NCBI RefSeq assembly: GCF_001280435.1
Contig: NZ_LBIP01000013.1
Location: forward strand, 1,116,001 to 1,180,000
Direction: 5' to 3'
Length of the DNA stretch: 64,000 nucleotides
Source: Mangrovimonas xylaniphaga
Lineage (GTDB): Bacteria > Bacteroidota > Bacteroidia > Flavobacteriales > Flavobacteriaceae
This document shows positions 29,134 through 37,069 of the stretch, piece by piece. Position numbers and translations under genes: made by a program. How positions within the stretch are numbered: position 1 is the first letter of the stretch; each line of letters starts with the position of its first letter. Below the pieces are notes generated by a model. That model had not been told where the DNA came from and ran no database searches. It saw only the letters and a program-made list of their open reading frames with translations.

Positions 29134-29724
29134 ATGATACAATTCAACATAAAAGAAATCATCACCACCTTTATGGTATTGTTTGCCGTAATAGACATTA
29201 TTGGCAGCATTCCAATCATCATAGACCTTCGAAAAAAAGCAGGCCACATCCAAAGCGAAAAAGCTTCAATCATCGCTGGAATTATCATGATTTTGTTCTT
29301 GTTTTTAGGAAAAAGCATTTTGTCCATGATTGGCATTGGAGTGAACTCCTTTGCCGTAGCAGGCGCCTTTGTACTATTCTTTATTGCTTTGGAAATGATT
29401 TTAGGAATCACCCTTTACAAAGAGGAAGAAAGCAATGCTATGAACGCGAGTGTATTCCCTTTAGCATTTCCATTGATTGCCGGCCCCGGAAGTTTAACAA
29501 CACTTTTATCCCTAAGAGCAGAATACCGTATCGAGAATATTATCATAGCCGTAATACTGAACGTTTTATTGATTTTTATTGTACTAAAAACCTCTTCAAG
29601 GATTGAACGAATGATTGGCCAAAACGGTATTGCAGTTATTAGAAAAATATTTGGTGTGATTTTGCTGGCCATAGCCGTAAAACTATTTGCCCATAACATT
29701 AAAGCCCTTTTTGAACTCGCTTAA
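29134..29724 (+). CDS. MarC family integral membrane protein
   Basis: A 196-residue inner-membrane protein with six predicted helices and the family pattern FNIKEIITTFMVLFAVIDIIGSIP at the N-terminus and FPLIAGPGSLTTLL in the middle. MarC proteins were once linked to antibiotic resistance, but their transport function is still unknown. The start at 29134 matches the usual N-terminus and lies downstream of the putative promoter. Followed after 11 nt by a small membrane protein, probably one operon that runs to 30541. Confidence 0.88.
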   Translation: MIQFNIKEIITTFMVLFAVIDIIGSIPIIIDLRKKAGHIQSEKASIIAGIIMILFLFLGKSILSMIGIGVNSFAVAGAFVLFFIALEMILGITLYKEEESNAMNASVFPLAFPLIAGPGSLTTLLSLRAEYRIENIIIAVILNVLLIFIVLKTSSRIERMIGQNGIAVIRKIFGVILLAIAVKLFAHNIKALFELA

Positions 29725-29735
29725 ACACTTATATC

Positions 29736-29939
29736 ATGAAACTATTTACCATCATTTTTACAGTCATTGCCGCGGCACTTATCATATTCAACATTACCCA
29801 AATTGATTTTAGCGCACCATTTCAAGGACAAAGTATCATTGCACTAATTACCATTCTAGCCGCCCTTTGCGGAATTGTTTTGCTACAAATTTTGCGCATT
29901 TCCAAGCGCATTGAGAAACAATTGAAAAACAAAAAGTAA
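29736..29939 (+). CDS. Small two-helix membrane protein
   Basis: A 67-residue protein with two hydrophobic segments (about 2-20 and 33-52) and a basic C-terminal tail (KRIEKQLKNKK). The shape recalls LapA-like proteins, but likeness is too weak for a call. Its stop TAA shares one base with the ATG of the next gene (TAATG), so translation is probably coupled. Confidence 0.75.
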   Translation: MKLFTIIFTVIAAALIIFNITQIDFSAPFQGQSIIALITILAALCGIVLLQILRISKRIEKQLKNKK

Positions 29940-30541
29940 TGTTTGACGCCCTAATTATTGGAGGAGGCGCTTCAGGAATGTCCTGCGCCTTGGTTTTAGG
30001 TTCCGCGGTTAATAAAGAATACGCCAAAGACAAACATATTGGTATCATAATGCACCAAAAGGCTTCCCATCTGCAAACCGCTTTATTCAATAATGCTTTG
30101 GGGCTCCTGGCAGGTACTACCGGGCAATCTGTTCTAGAATTAGGAAAGGAACAACTCGCCACGCAATATCCGCATGTAGCGCAAATTGAAAGCGAAAAAG
30201 TTTTGGAAATAAAACCTCTTCCTGAAGGATTTGAGGTTATCACCAACAAACACAGCTATACTTCCAAACTAGTCGTAATCGCAGTTGGCTACACCAATCT
30301 TTTGAACATAAAAGGCCTTGAAACATTTGTAGGCCCTCATCCTCGTGCCGCCGCTGAAAAAGAGCGCATTTGGCTAAAAAATGAAGACCACCTCATCACA
30401 AATGGACTTTATGTTGCTGGAACTTTAGCAGGCTGGAGAAGTCAATTCAATATTGCGGCAGGAAGTGGCGCACAAGTAGCTACAGATATTTTAACACTTT
30501 GGAACAACGGCCAAGATAGCCACGTGCACGATAAATTATAA
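29939..30541 (+). CDS. Short FAD-dependent oxidoreductase, thioredoxin-reductase-like
   Basis: A 200-residue flavoprotein. The N-terminal dinucleotide-binding motif is clear (DALIIGGGASGMSCALVLG, about 3-21), a second glycine motif is VIAVGYTN, and the C-terminal GLYVAGTLAGWRSQFNIAAGSGAQVA matches the FAD-binding end of thioredoxin reductases. It is much shorter than thioredoxin reductase (about 310) and lacks the central NADPH domain and CxxC redox pair. It therefore may take electrons from another protein or act as an FAD-binding regulator. Translationally coupled to the small membrane protein before it. Convergent with the S41 protease gene, 4 bp away. Confidence 0.85.
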   Translation: MFDALIIGGGASGMSCALVLGSAVNKEYAKDKHIGIIMHQKASHLQTALFNNALGLLAGTTGQSVLELGKEQLATQYPHVAQIESEKVLEIKPLPEGFEVITNKHSYTSKLVVIAVGYTNLLNIKGLETFVGPHPRAAAEKERIWLKNEDHLITNGLYVAGTLAGWRSQFNIAAGSGAQVATDILTLWNNGQDSHVHDKL

Positions 30542-30545
30542 GAAG

Positions 30546-32138
30546 CTATTGACCTTCGCTTAATTCAACGACTTCCAAGATCATTTCATCGGCGGCATTT
30601 ATGATACGTTCGTAAGTATTGCCGCCATATAGTTGGTCTGCTAAATCTGCTTTGATCATTCTTTTAATGGCATCATGATAAGCCACAAAGGTCATCTTGG
30701 TACTTTCTTTAAGATTTAAATAATTCTGAAATTTGACTACGATATCGTCACTCACCTCAAAGTTTTTGATAAAATCCTCTTTGTCTACATCTCCATAAAC
30801 ACTTCTATCTCGATCCAATTCTTCAAATACAAAATTACTGATGTAACCTCTGCGTTTGATATAACTTAAAGTTTCATTTTGAAAACTAGTATCCAATGGC
30901 ACAAAAATATCAGGAATGATGCCTCCGCCTCCATACACAATTTTCCCTTTAGGCGTCACAAACCTCAACGAATCGGCCACTTCAATATTCTGTTCTTCAT
31001 TAAGCTCTCCATTACGCAAACGCTTATAATAATCGTTGTAATACTCATCATTACCACCATTATGGTACGGCCTCTGTATAGAGCGCCCGGTAGGCGTATA
31101 GTATCTGGAGACCGTCAAGCGAACGGCACTACCATCACCCAAAGCCATTTCGCGTTGCACCAAACCTTTACCATAAGAACGCCTTCCCACAATAATCCCC
31201 TTATCATTATCCTGAAGTGCTCCAGCCACTATTTCGCTCGCAGAAGCCGAGTTTTCATTAATAAGAATATAGACTTCGCCTTCTTCAAAATCGCCATTGC
31301 GTGTAGCATAGCTTCGTTCAATTTTACCCGCTTTGTTTTTGGTGAACAGAATCAGCTTATCATCTTCCAAAAATTCGTCTACAATCTGCTCTGCAATTCC
31401 TAAAAATCCCCCTGGATTGTCACGAAGATCCAAAACAAGTTGAGTAGCTCCTTGATCCTGAAGTCTATCCAAGGATACTTTAAACTCTCGATAGGTAGAT
31501 TCTGCAAATCGGTTGATTTTGATATAGCCCAATTTGGAAGTCAGCATATACGCGGCATCCACACTTTTAATAGGAATTACGGTACGCTTCACATCAAAGT
31601 CAAGCAGTTCGTCCTCCCCTTTTCTATAAACGGTTAGATGCACTTTGGTATTCTTCTCTCCTTTCAGCTTTTGAATGATATCATCGTTAGACCATTGCCT
31701 TCCGAAAATAGAATCCCCATCGGCCACAATAATACGATCACCTCCCTTGATACCCGCCTTTTCACTAGGACCGCCTTCCACAGGTCTGATGACCGTTACC
31801 GTATCCTTATAAGTATAGAAGCTCACGCCAATCCCTACAAAATCCCCCTTCATATTCTCCGTAACACGTTCCATTTCCCCTTGGGGAATATAGGTGGAAT
31901 GCGGATCTAGATTATCCAAAATACCATTCACGGTAACGTCTACAATGCTGTCTGTATTAACGTCATCTACATATTCGTATTCAATATAATCTATCAAACG
32001 GTTGAGCTTGTCCTTTTTGCTATTGGACGTAAACAGCCTATCGGAGGTATCTGCAAAATTCAGTTTTCCTCCAATTAATACGCCAATAGCCACGGCTATT
32101 CCCATAAGAAGCGGTATGTACTTTTTCTTAAAACTCAA
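30546..32138 (-). CDS. C-terminal processing protease, S41 family with PDZ domain
   Basis: Periplasmic serine protease of 530 residues. Order: N-terminal hydrophobic anchor (about 7-24), PDZ domain (about 90-185, with DFVGIGVSF and GPSEKAGIKGGD), S41 catalytic domain with the Ser-Lys dyad: S299 in ENSASASEIVAG and K324 in RRSYGKGLVQ, 25 apart as in Prc/CtpA. It likely trims envelope proteins or lipoprotein-processing factors. No ATG fits the N-terminus; TTG at 32138 is the most likely start. It lies 40 bp after the dCMP deaminase gene, probably the same transcript. Confidence 0.92.
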   Translation of the reverse strand: MSFKKKYIPLLMGIAVAIGVLIGGKLNFADTSDRLFTSNSKKDKLNRLIDYIEYEYVDDVNTDSIVDVTVNGILDNLDPHSTYIPQGEMERVTENMKGDFVGIGVSFYTYKDTVTVIRPVEGGPSEKAGIKGGDRIIVADGDSIFGRQWSNDDIIQKLKGEKNTKVHLTVYRKGEDELLDFDVKRTVIPIKSVDAAYMLTSKLGYIKINRFAESTYREFKVSLDRLQDQGATQLVLDLRDNPGGFLGIAEQIVDEFLEDDKLILFTKNKAGKIERSYATRNGDFEEGEVYILINENSASASEIVAGALQDNDKGIIVGRRSYGKGLVQREMALGDGSAVRLTVSRYYTPTGRSIQRPYHNGGNDEYYNDYYKRLRNGELNEEQNIEVADSLRFVTPKGKIVYGGGGIIPDIFVPLDTSFQNETLSYIKRRGYISNFVFEELDRDRSVYGDVDKEDFIKNFEVSDDIVVKFQNYLNLKESTKMTFVAYHDAIKRMIKADLADQLYGGNTYERIINAADEMILEVVELSEGQ

Positions 32139-32178
32139 ATCCCTTCTCGAGGTTTCAATTCATTTTTAGCTCAACAAT

Positions 32179-32613
32179 TTATGAATCTTCCAAAGCTTCT
32201 ATCAGCACCAATTCAATCCCTGCTTTTTCCAAAAATTTAATTCCGGAATCATCTTTATAAGGCTGTTGGTAAACCACCCTAACAATTCCTGCTTGATGGA
32301 TCAATTTACTACATTCTTTACACGGTGACAAAGTAATATATAATGTCGCCCCTTTACAGGACTGCGTGGAAGAGGCAACTTTTAAAATAGCATTGGCTTC
32401 AGCATGCAACACATACCATTTGGTATATCCTTCGTCATCTTCGCAATAATTTTCAAAACCAGTGGGAGTTCCATTGTACCCATCGGAAATGATCATTCTA
32501 TCTTTTACTATTAGGGCTCCAACTTGTTTGCGTTTACAATGTGATAATTTCCCCCATTCCTTAGCAATTCTTAAATACGCCTTGTCATAGCGTAACTGTT
32601 TCTTTTTCGGCAT
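32179..32613 (-). CDS. dCMP deaminase / cytidine deaminase-fold protein
   Basis: Zinc enzyme, 144 residues, that most likely deaminates dCMP to dUMP for dTTP synthesis. Zinc and catalytic residues: H70 and E72 in VLHAEANAI, C98 and C101 in SPCKEC. The SDGYNGTPTGFENYCED segment matches ComEB/dCMP deaminases. It stands between the HupE-like gene and the S41 protease gene on the minus strand. The 230 bp upstream hold no clear promoter. Confidence 0.9.
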   Translation of the reverse strand: MPKKKQLRYDKAYLRIAKEWGKLSHCKRKQVGALIVKDRMIISDGYNGTPTGFENYCEDDEGYTKWYVLHAEANAILKVASSTQSCKGATLYITLSPCKECSKLIHQAGIVRVVYQQPYKDDSGIKFLEKAGIELVLIEALEDS

Positions 32614-32843
32614 TTAGTTTAGTTTCAATATCAGGGTGTGCCTGCTCCCGTACCTATCTAAAAAAGTACAGGATATTTGCACAAATTTTATTCTATTATG
32701 GTTTTCCCCATTAATCTTTAAGGGGTAAAAAGGGATATCGCCTACATGACTGCAAACGGTATAACGAAGATAACGGGTTCATATTTTAATTGCAATGCGT
32801 TTAGAGTTAAAGTTTTATCAAAACCCTAAATTTCATGCATTAT

Positions 32844-33434
32844 TTAAGAAAGGTAACCGCTGCGCATGAGCATAGGAAGCATGGCTCCCAAAACCATTGC
32901 CGAAATGACCATGACCCAATCACGTTTAGAGAACCTAAAAATAGTCTCGCACAGAAATCCTAAAAACAATACTATAAAGGCAATGATGAGCTGACCTATT
33001 TCCAAGCCCAAGGAAATTTCCAAAAGCGTCACCAGCTTCATATCCGATGCATGTACAAATTTACCAAAAGTCCCAACATAGCCCATTCCATGGACCAATC
33101 CTAGAAACAAGGTTGCAAAAAACAAAATCCCTATTTTTTCATTCGGAGCCTTTTTACCAGAGGTAAACACATTGTACAATGCAACAATTAAGATGGTAAT
33201 GGGAATTAAAAATTCCACGAGTGAAGCATTCACCCTAACCACATTATAGGAAGCCAAGGCCAAAGACAATGAATGTCCCAATGTAAATACCGTAATGAGA
33301 AGCAGGATGCGTTTCCAATCTTTAAACGCATATGGCACCATTAAAACAATTAAAAACAAAATGTGATCGTAGGCTTTAATATTCAGTACGTGGTACATGC
33401 CTTGCTGCAGGTGAGTCAAAAAATCGGCTAGCAT
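32844..33434 (-). CDS. HupE/UreJ-family membrane protein
   Basis: A 196-residue membrane protein with six or seven helices. HupE/UreJ-type residues: NIKAYDHILFLIVL near the N-terminus, TLGHSLSLALA (about 82-92) and LGLVHGMGYVGTFG (about 133-146), with His residues that bind or conduct metal in the family. HupE and UreJ are linked to nickel uptake, but no hydrogenase or urease gene is nearby, so the substrate is open. A strong promoter (TTG, 18-nt spacer, TAACTTTG) precedes it. Confidence 0.85.
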   Translation of the reverse strand: MLADFLTHLQQGMYHVLNIKAYDHILFLIVLMVPYAFKDWKRILLLITVFTLGHSLSLALASYNVVRVNASLVEFLIPITILIVALYNVFTSGKKAPNEKIGILFFATLFLGLVHGMGYVGTFGKFVHASDMKLVTLLEISLGLEIGQLIIAFIVLFLGFLCETIFRFSKRDWVMVISAMVLGAMLPMLMRSGYLS

Positions 33435-33458
33435 AATTAATTACAATTTGGGATAAGT

Positions 33459-33487
33459 CAAAGTTACGATTAATGGGGAACTGGCAA
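33459..33487 (-). promoter_or_regulatory. Promoter of the HupE-like gene
   Basis: On the minus strand TTG (33487-33485), an 18-nt spacer and TAACTTTG (33466-33459) form a textbook Bacteroidota promoter with a leader of about 20 nt to the ATG at 33434. Confidence 0.75.
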
Positions 33488-33613
33488 AACAAATTTTAAC
33501 ATAAGAAGCTCTTTAAAATTTCTAGATATTTATACTTTTTAATGTAATTTTAAAACCTTGTGTAACGTGATTCCGTTTACTCAACAAAACACTAACAGCC
33601 AAAACTAAGCCAA

Positions 33614-34063
33614 ATGTCCTTAAAGTTTTTAACCCCTAAAAACAGCCTAGAGTTTTTTACTCCAGACACTGAAAGTTCTCTTGAAATTACACTAGCACAA
33701 ACTGGAATTTCGGCAGGGTATCCTTCTCCAGCAGAGGACTACAACGACTCTAAAATAAGCCTGGACAAAACCTTGGTTCGCAACAAGGAAACGACTTTTT
33801 ATGCAAAAGTTAGCGGTCAATCCATGATAGGCGCTGGATTGGACGACGGCGATCTATTGGTGGTTGATAGAGGAATAAACCCGAAGCACAATAAAATAGC
33901 TGTGTGTTTTATTGACGGTGAATTTACCGTCAAACGCCTTAACGTCACTTCGGAGGGCATCTTTTTAATGCCCGAAAACCCAGCCTATGACCCTATAAAA
34001 GTTTCTAGCGAAAGTAACTTCCAAATATGGGGTATTGTAACCCATGTGATCAAAAAAATTTAA
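33614..34063 (+). CDS. umuD: UmuD-like S24 peptidase, solitary
   Basis: A 149-residue LexA/UmuD-type self-cleaving protein. The nucleophile S70 in VSGQSMIGAG and the general base K107 in FTVKRL are intact. A34-G35 in GISAGYPSPAEDY fits the autocleavage site. UmuD' normally joins UmuC in translesion DNA polymerase V. Here no umuC follows; the next gene, 224 bp on, is an unrelated lipoprotein. It has no HTH, so it is not LexA. Either umuC lies elsewhere or this protein has another partner. Confidence 0.88.
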   Translation: MSLKFLTPKNSLEFFTPDTESSLEITLAQTGISAGYPSPAEDYNDSKISLDKTLVRNKETTFYAKVSGQSMIGAGLDDGDLLVVDRGINPKHNKIAVCFIDGEFTVKRLNVTSEGIFLMPENPAYDPIKVSSESNFQIWGIVTHVIKKI

Positions 34064-34245
34064 TCTTTAACATTTTCACATATCATACCCCAACCACTTT
34101 TAAGGCTTTTTCCTTAAAGTTAGTCTTGCCAAACCATGGATTCCTTTACCCTATCAACCTCTGAGTAAATAGCATTTTTTCAGTTTTATTTTACAGAACA
34201 CAACCATTTTCTTAACTTTCTCATAAAATATTGATATTTTGACAC

Positions 34246-34265
34246 TTTAATCTAATTAGATTAAA
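34246..34265 (+). promoter_or_regulatory. Perfect 20-bp palindrome before the five-gene envelope cluster
   Basis: TTTAATCTAATTAGATTAAA is its own reverse complement and lies 22 bp before the lipoprotein ATG at 34288. A -7-like ATATTTTG at 34234-34241 precedes it by 4 bp, so the palindrome covers the expected transcription start, the usual place for a repressor operator. Confidence 0.5.
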
Positions 34266-34287
34266 CTTTAACCTTAATTCAATTGTT

Positions 34288-34770
34288 ATGAAAAAATCAC
34301 TTCTTTTGGCGATTCTTACGCTAGGGTTTTCTTGGATACTTACAAGTTGCTCCTCTGATGATGACAACAATAATTCAAACAACGATGCAATTATTGAAGA
34401 GGTTGAAAATATTGCTGAATCTGGAGATTGGATTATAACTTCATTCATAGATTCGGGAGAGGATGAAACCAGTGATTTCACTGGGTACACCTTCACTTTT
34501 GGAAGTAATGGCACACTTACCGCAACCAACGGCACAACCACCCATACAGGTATCTGGACTATAACCGACAGTAGCAATAGCACAGACGATGACAACAACA
34601 GTGATGACGATCTTGATTTCAATATCTTTTTTAATGTACCGGACACTAATGATTTTGAAGACCTAAATGACGACTGGGATATAGACACCTATAGCAGTAC
34701 AACAATTAAACTTATCGATGTTAGTGGAGGCAATGGAGGCACCGATACGTTAACTTTCCAAAAAATATAA
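34288..34770 (+). CDS. Acidic lipoprotein, lipocalin-like candidate
   Basis: A 160-residue lipoprotein: signal peptide with lipobox LTSC (Cys21) followed by SSDDDNNN, which resembles the surface-export signal of Bacteroidota lipoproteins. The mature part has short beta-strand patterns (GYTFTFGSNGTLTAT, TGIWTI, TTIKLIDV) separated by Asp/Asn/Ser-rich loops, as in lipocalin-like domains of this phylum. Ligand unknown. First gene of a tight plus-strand cluster ending at 36992. Confidence 0.8.
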   Translation: MKKSLLLAILTLGFSWILTSCSSDDDNNNSNNDAIIEEVENIAESGDWIITSFIDSGEDETSDFTGYTFTFGSNGTLTATNGTTTHTGIWTITDSSNSTDDDNNSDDDLDFNIFFNVPDTNDFEDLNDDWDIDTYSSTTIKLIDVSGGNGGTDTLTFQKI

Positions 34771-34780
34771 CCTCCATTAT

Positions 34781-35173
34781 ATGAAATCAACTCGCAACTG
34801 GCTTTTGATTATCGCCATAATTGCCATCGTGGCCATTTTGGGATACAACTACATTTATCAAGACCATAGGAATATAGAAAAAGAGGCTCCAACCTTTACA
34901 ATGGAAGCCCAAGATTTAGTCTCAGAATTCTCTTCAGACCCAACTGCTGCTGAAACAAAATACCTAAACAACACGATTGCAGTATCTGGGATAGTTACCG
35001 AAAGTTCAACACAAAGTATCACACTTAACGACAAGATATTTTGCCAACTCTCACAACCTGCTGAAACAACTTTAGTACAAGGGCAATCCATCACCATCAA
35101 AGGACGCGTTATTGGCTATGATGATCTTTTGGAAGAACTGAAATTAGACCAATGCAACCCAATCAACAACTAA
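34781..35173 (+). CDS. OB-fold (tRNA_anti-like) membrane-anchored protein
   Basis: A 130-residue protein with an N-terminal membrane anchor (about 7-25) and a periplasmic domain with the pattern of small OB-fold proteins: YLNNTIAVSGIVTESS, ITLNDKIFCQL and GQSITIKGRVIGYDDLLEELKLDQC. Two Cys (CQL, DQC) may pair. Such proteins recur next to DUF5777 and YceI genes in flavobacteria; their role is unknown. It starts 10 bp after the lipoprotein. Confidence 0.78.
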   Translation: MKSTRNWLLIIAIIAIVAILGYNYIYQDHRNIEKEAPTFTMEAQDLVSEFSSDPTAAETKYLNNTIAVSGIVTESSTQSITLNDKIFCQLSQPAETTLVQGQSITIKGRVIGYDDLLEELKLDQCNPINN

Positions 35174-35207
35174 CTCACAACAACCCTTTATTGAATTATT
35201 ATCTCAT

Positions 35208-36062
35208 ATGAAGCACCTCTATTTTTTACTTTTTCTGTTTTGCACTCCATTATTCTCCTTCTCTCAAGAAGATTTATTAAGCGAAATAGACACAGACACT
35301 ATTGTAGACCCTTATGTTTCTGCCGTATTTAAAGGTCTTAAAATCGTCAATTTTGAATCTACCAAACTCGTCGCCAAAAACGAATTCACCTTTGTAGTGG
35401 CTCACCGTTTCGGCAGTATCGAAAATGGTTTTGACACCTTCTTTGGGCTTGACGATGCCGTAACCCGACTTAATTTCATCTATGGAATTAGCGACGGATT
35501 CAATATTAGTGTTTCTAGAAGTTCCTACCAGAAGATTTATGAAAGCGCCATTAAGTATCGCCTTTTCAGACAGGAAACCAATGGGTTTCCCCTAACTATT
35601 GTGGGTTACAATTCGCTATTAATAAATACCGCTTTAGACAAAGACAATCTTCCAAAATTAGAATTCAAACATAGATTGGGATACACAGCGCAATTGCTTA
35701 TCTCCAGAAAAGTCACTAAAAATCTATCCCTGGAATTGGCTCCAACATTTTTCCATGACAATTATGTGCAGTTTGATGACCAAGATAACTCGCAATTTGC
35801 CCTTGGATTTGGTGGGAGATACAAATTATCAACCAGATGGTCCCTTAATATGGACTACGGATGGCATCTTAACCGTGCTTCAAATTCACCATTCAAAAAC
35901 CCATTATCAATTGGGGTAGATTTGGAAACGGGAGGCCATGTATTCCAAATGCATTTTACCAATGCACAACCCATGAACACCAACGGATTCTTAGGACAAA
36001 GCACTGGCGACTGGGCCGATGGAGACGTTTATTTCGGATTTAACTTAAGCAGAGTATTTTAA
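35208..36062 (+). CDS. DUF5777 family outer-membrane beta-barrel protein
   Basis: A 284-residue exported protein: signal peptide to about residue 19 (FSFSQ), then amphipathic beta strands typical of an outer-membrane barrel (FTFVVAHRFGSIENGFDTFFGLDDA, RWSLNMDYGWHLN, DVYFGFNLSRVF with terminal Phe). It matches the DUF5777 family, function unknown. Its neighbours are a c-type cytochrome and YceI, which suggests an envelope redox or lipid-related role, but that is inference. Confidence 0.85.
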   Translation: MKHLYFLLFLFCTPLFSFSQEDLLSEIDTDTIVDPYVSAVFKGLKIVNFESTKLVAKNEFTFVVAHRFGSIENGFDTFFGLDDAVTRLNFIYGISDGFNISVSRSSYQKIYESAIKYRLFRQETNGFPLTIVGYNSLLINTALDKDNLPKLEFKHRLGYTAQLLISRKVTKNLSLELAPTFFHDNYVQFDDQDNSQFALGFGGRYKLSTRWSLNMDYGWHLNRASNSPFKNPLSIGVDLETGGHVFQMHFTNAQPMNTNGFLGQSTGDWADGDVYFGFNLSRVF

Positions 36063-36078
36063 CAACAAAAAAACAACT

Positions 36079-36438
36079 ATGAAATTAACTTACACCTCAA
36101 TTTTAGCCTTATTGCTATTGTTTAACTGTTCCAACGATAGCGAAGACGACTTAACCGACGATACCCCTATTACAGAAACAATTACCTACACCGGACATAT
36201 AAAATCCATCATGGATAATAATTGCATCAACTGCCACAGTAATCCTCCCGTAAATGGAGCTCCAATGGCATTGACAACTTATGAAACTGTAAAAGAATCT
36301 ATGTTGAACAGAAATCTTTTTGGACGTATCACGACAGATAACACAGCATTATTAATGCCTGTTGGAGGTCCTAAATTGCCACAAAACCTCATTGACCAAG
36401 TTGAGCAATGGGAAACAGATGGCCTACTTGAAGAATAA
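36079..36438 (+). CDS. Small c-type cytochrome lipoprotein
   Basis: A 119-residue lipoprotein with lipobox LLFNC (Cys17), an acidic linker, and one haem-binding motif CINCH (C49, C52, H53). A downstream Met in LLMPVGGPKLP (about 94) is the likely sixth ligand. The size fits a single-haem electron carrier anchored in the envelope. It is 16 bp after the DUF5777 gene and 11 bp before yceI, so all are probably one transcript. Confidence 0.87.
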   Translation: MKLTYTSILALLLLFNCSNDSEDDLTDDTPITETITYTGHIKSIMDNNCINCHSNPPVNGAPMALTTYETVKESMLNRNLFGRITTDNTALLMPVGGPKLPQNLIDQVEQWETDGLLEE

Positions 36439-36449
36439 ATACCATTATT

Positions 36450-36992
36450 ATGAAAACACTTGTCTACCTCCTGCTATGCCTCAGCCTTACAGGCTTTGCC
36501 CAGGAAAAGTATCTCACGAAAACAGGAACCCTAGAGTTTGAAGCTTCAGTGCCCTCCTTTGAGGAAGTGGCCGCCAAAAACACTTCGGTAACCGCTATTT
36601 TAAATGCTGACAATGGTGAATTTGCCTCATTGGCATTGGTAAAAGGATTTCGGTTTAAAAATGCCCTCATGGAGGAACATTTCAATGAAAACTATGCGGA
36701 ATCTTCAGAATTCCCGAAAGCGACCTTTAAAGGCACTTTCAAAGATTTTGAAGGGAATAGCCTTTCAGGGAAACAGCAATTCACCATAGATGGTGAGCTG
36801 ACCTTTCACGGAGTTACCAATACCTTAAAGGACATTCCTGTAATTATCGAAAAACAAGGAGATCAACTCATCCTAACAGGAAGTTTTGTGGTGCTCATTT
36901 CTGATTACAACATCAAAATACCAAGTATTGTTGAGAATAAAATTTCCAAAGACGTTAAAGTGAGTTTCAACTTCACATTAGACAAGAAATAA
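36450..36992 (+). CDS. YceI family periplasmic lipocalin-like protein
   Basis: A 180-residue protein with a signal peptide (to about 16, GFAQ) and the YceI fold: FEASVPSFEEVAAKN, SSEFPKATFKGTF and LTFHGVTNTLKDIP are typical strands. YceI proteins bind isoprenoid chains such as polyprenols in a lipocalin-like barrel. The presence of a cytochrome next to it is common for YceI and may point to a quinone-related process. Last gene of the cluster. Confidence 0.9.
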   Translation: MKTLVYLLLCLSLTGFAQEKYLTKTGTLEFEASVPSFEEVAAKNTSVTAILNADNGEFASLALVKGFRFKNALMEEHFNENYAESSEFPKATFKGTFKDFEGNSLSGKQQFTIDGELTFHGVTNTLKDIPVIIEKQGDQLILTGSFVVLISDYNIKIPSIVENKISKDVKVSFNFTLDKK

Positions 36993-37035
36993 CAAAAACA
37001 AACCCCCATTGTACCTTTCAGTACACATGGGGGTT
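36993..37035 (-). terminator. Terminator of the RND efflux operon
   Basis: AACCCCCATTGTAC and GTACACATGGGGGTT (37001-37035) form a long stem with one bulged base. The minus-strand exit is T-rich (TTTGTTTTTGTT) while the plus-strand exit is not, so it mainly ends the minus-strand operon; it may slow plus-strand readthrough. Confidence 0.75.
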
Positions 37036-37069
37036 CTCATCAACCAACCATAATTCCTATACCAAGGAA

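Noticed and set aside
32700-32735. CCCC/GGGG pair upstream of the dCMP deaminase as a terminator
   Set aside because: The loop is long relative to the stem and neither exit has a T tract of note.
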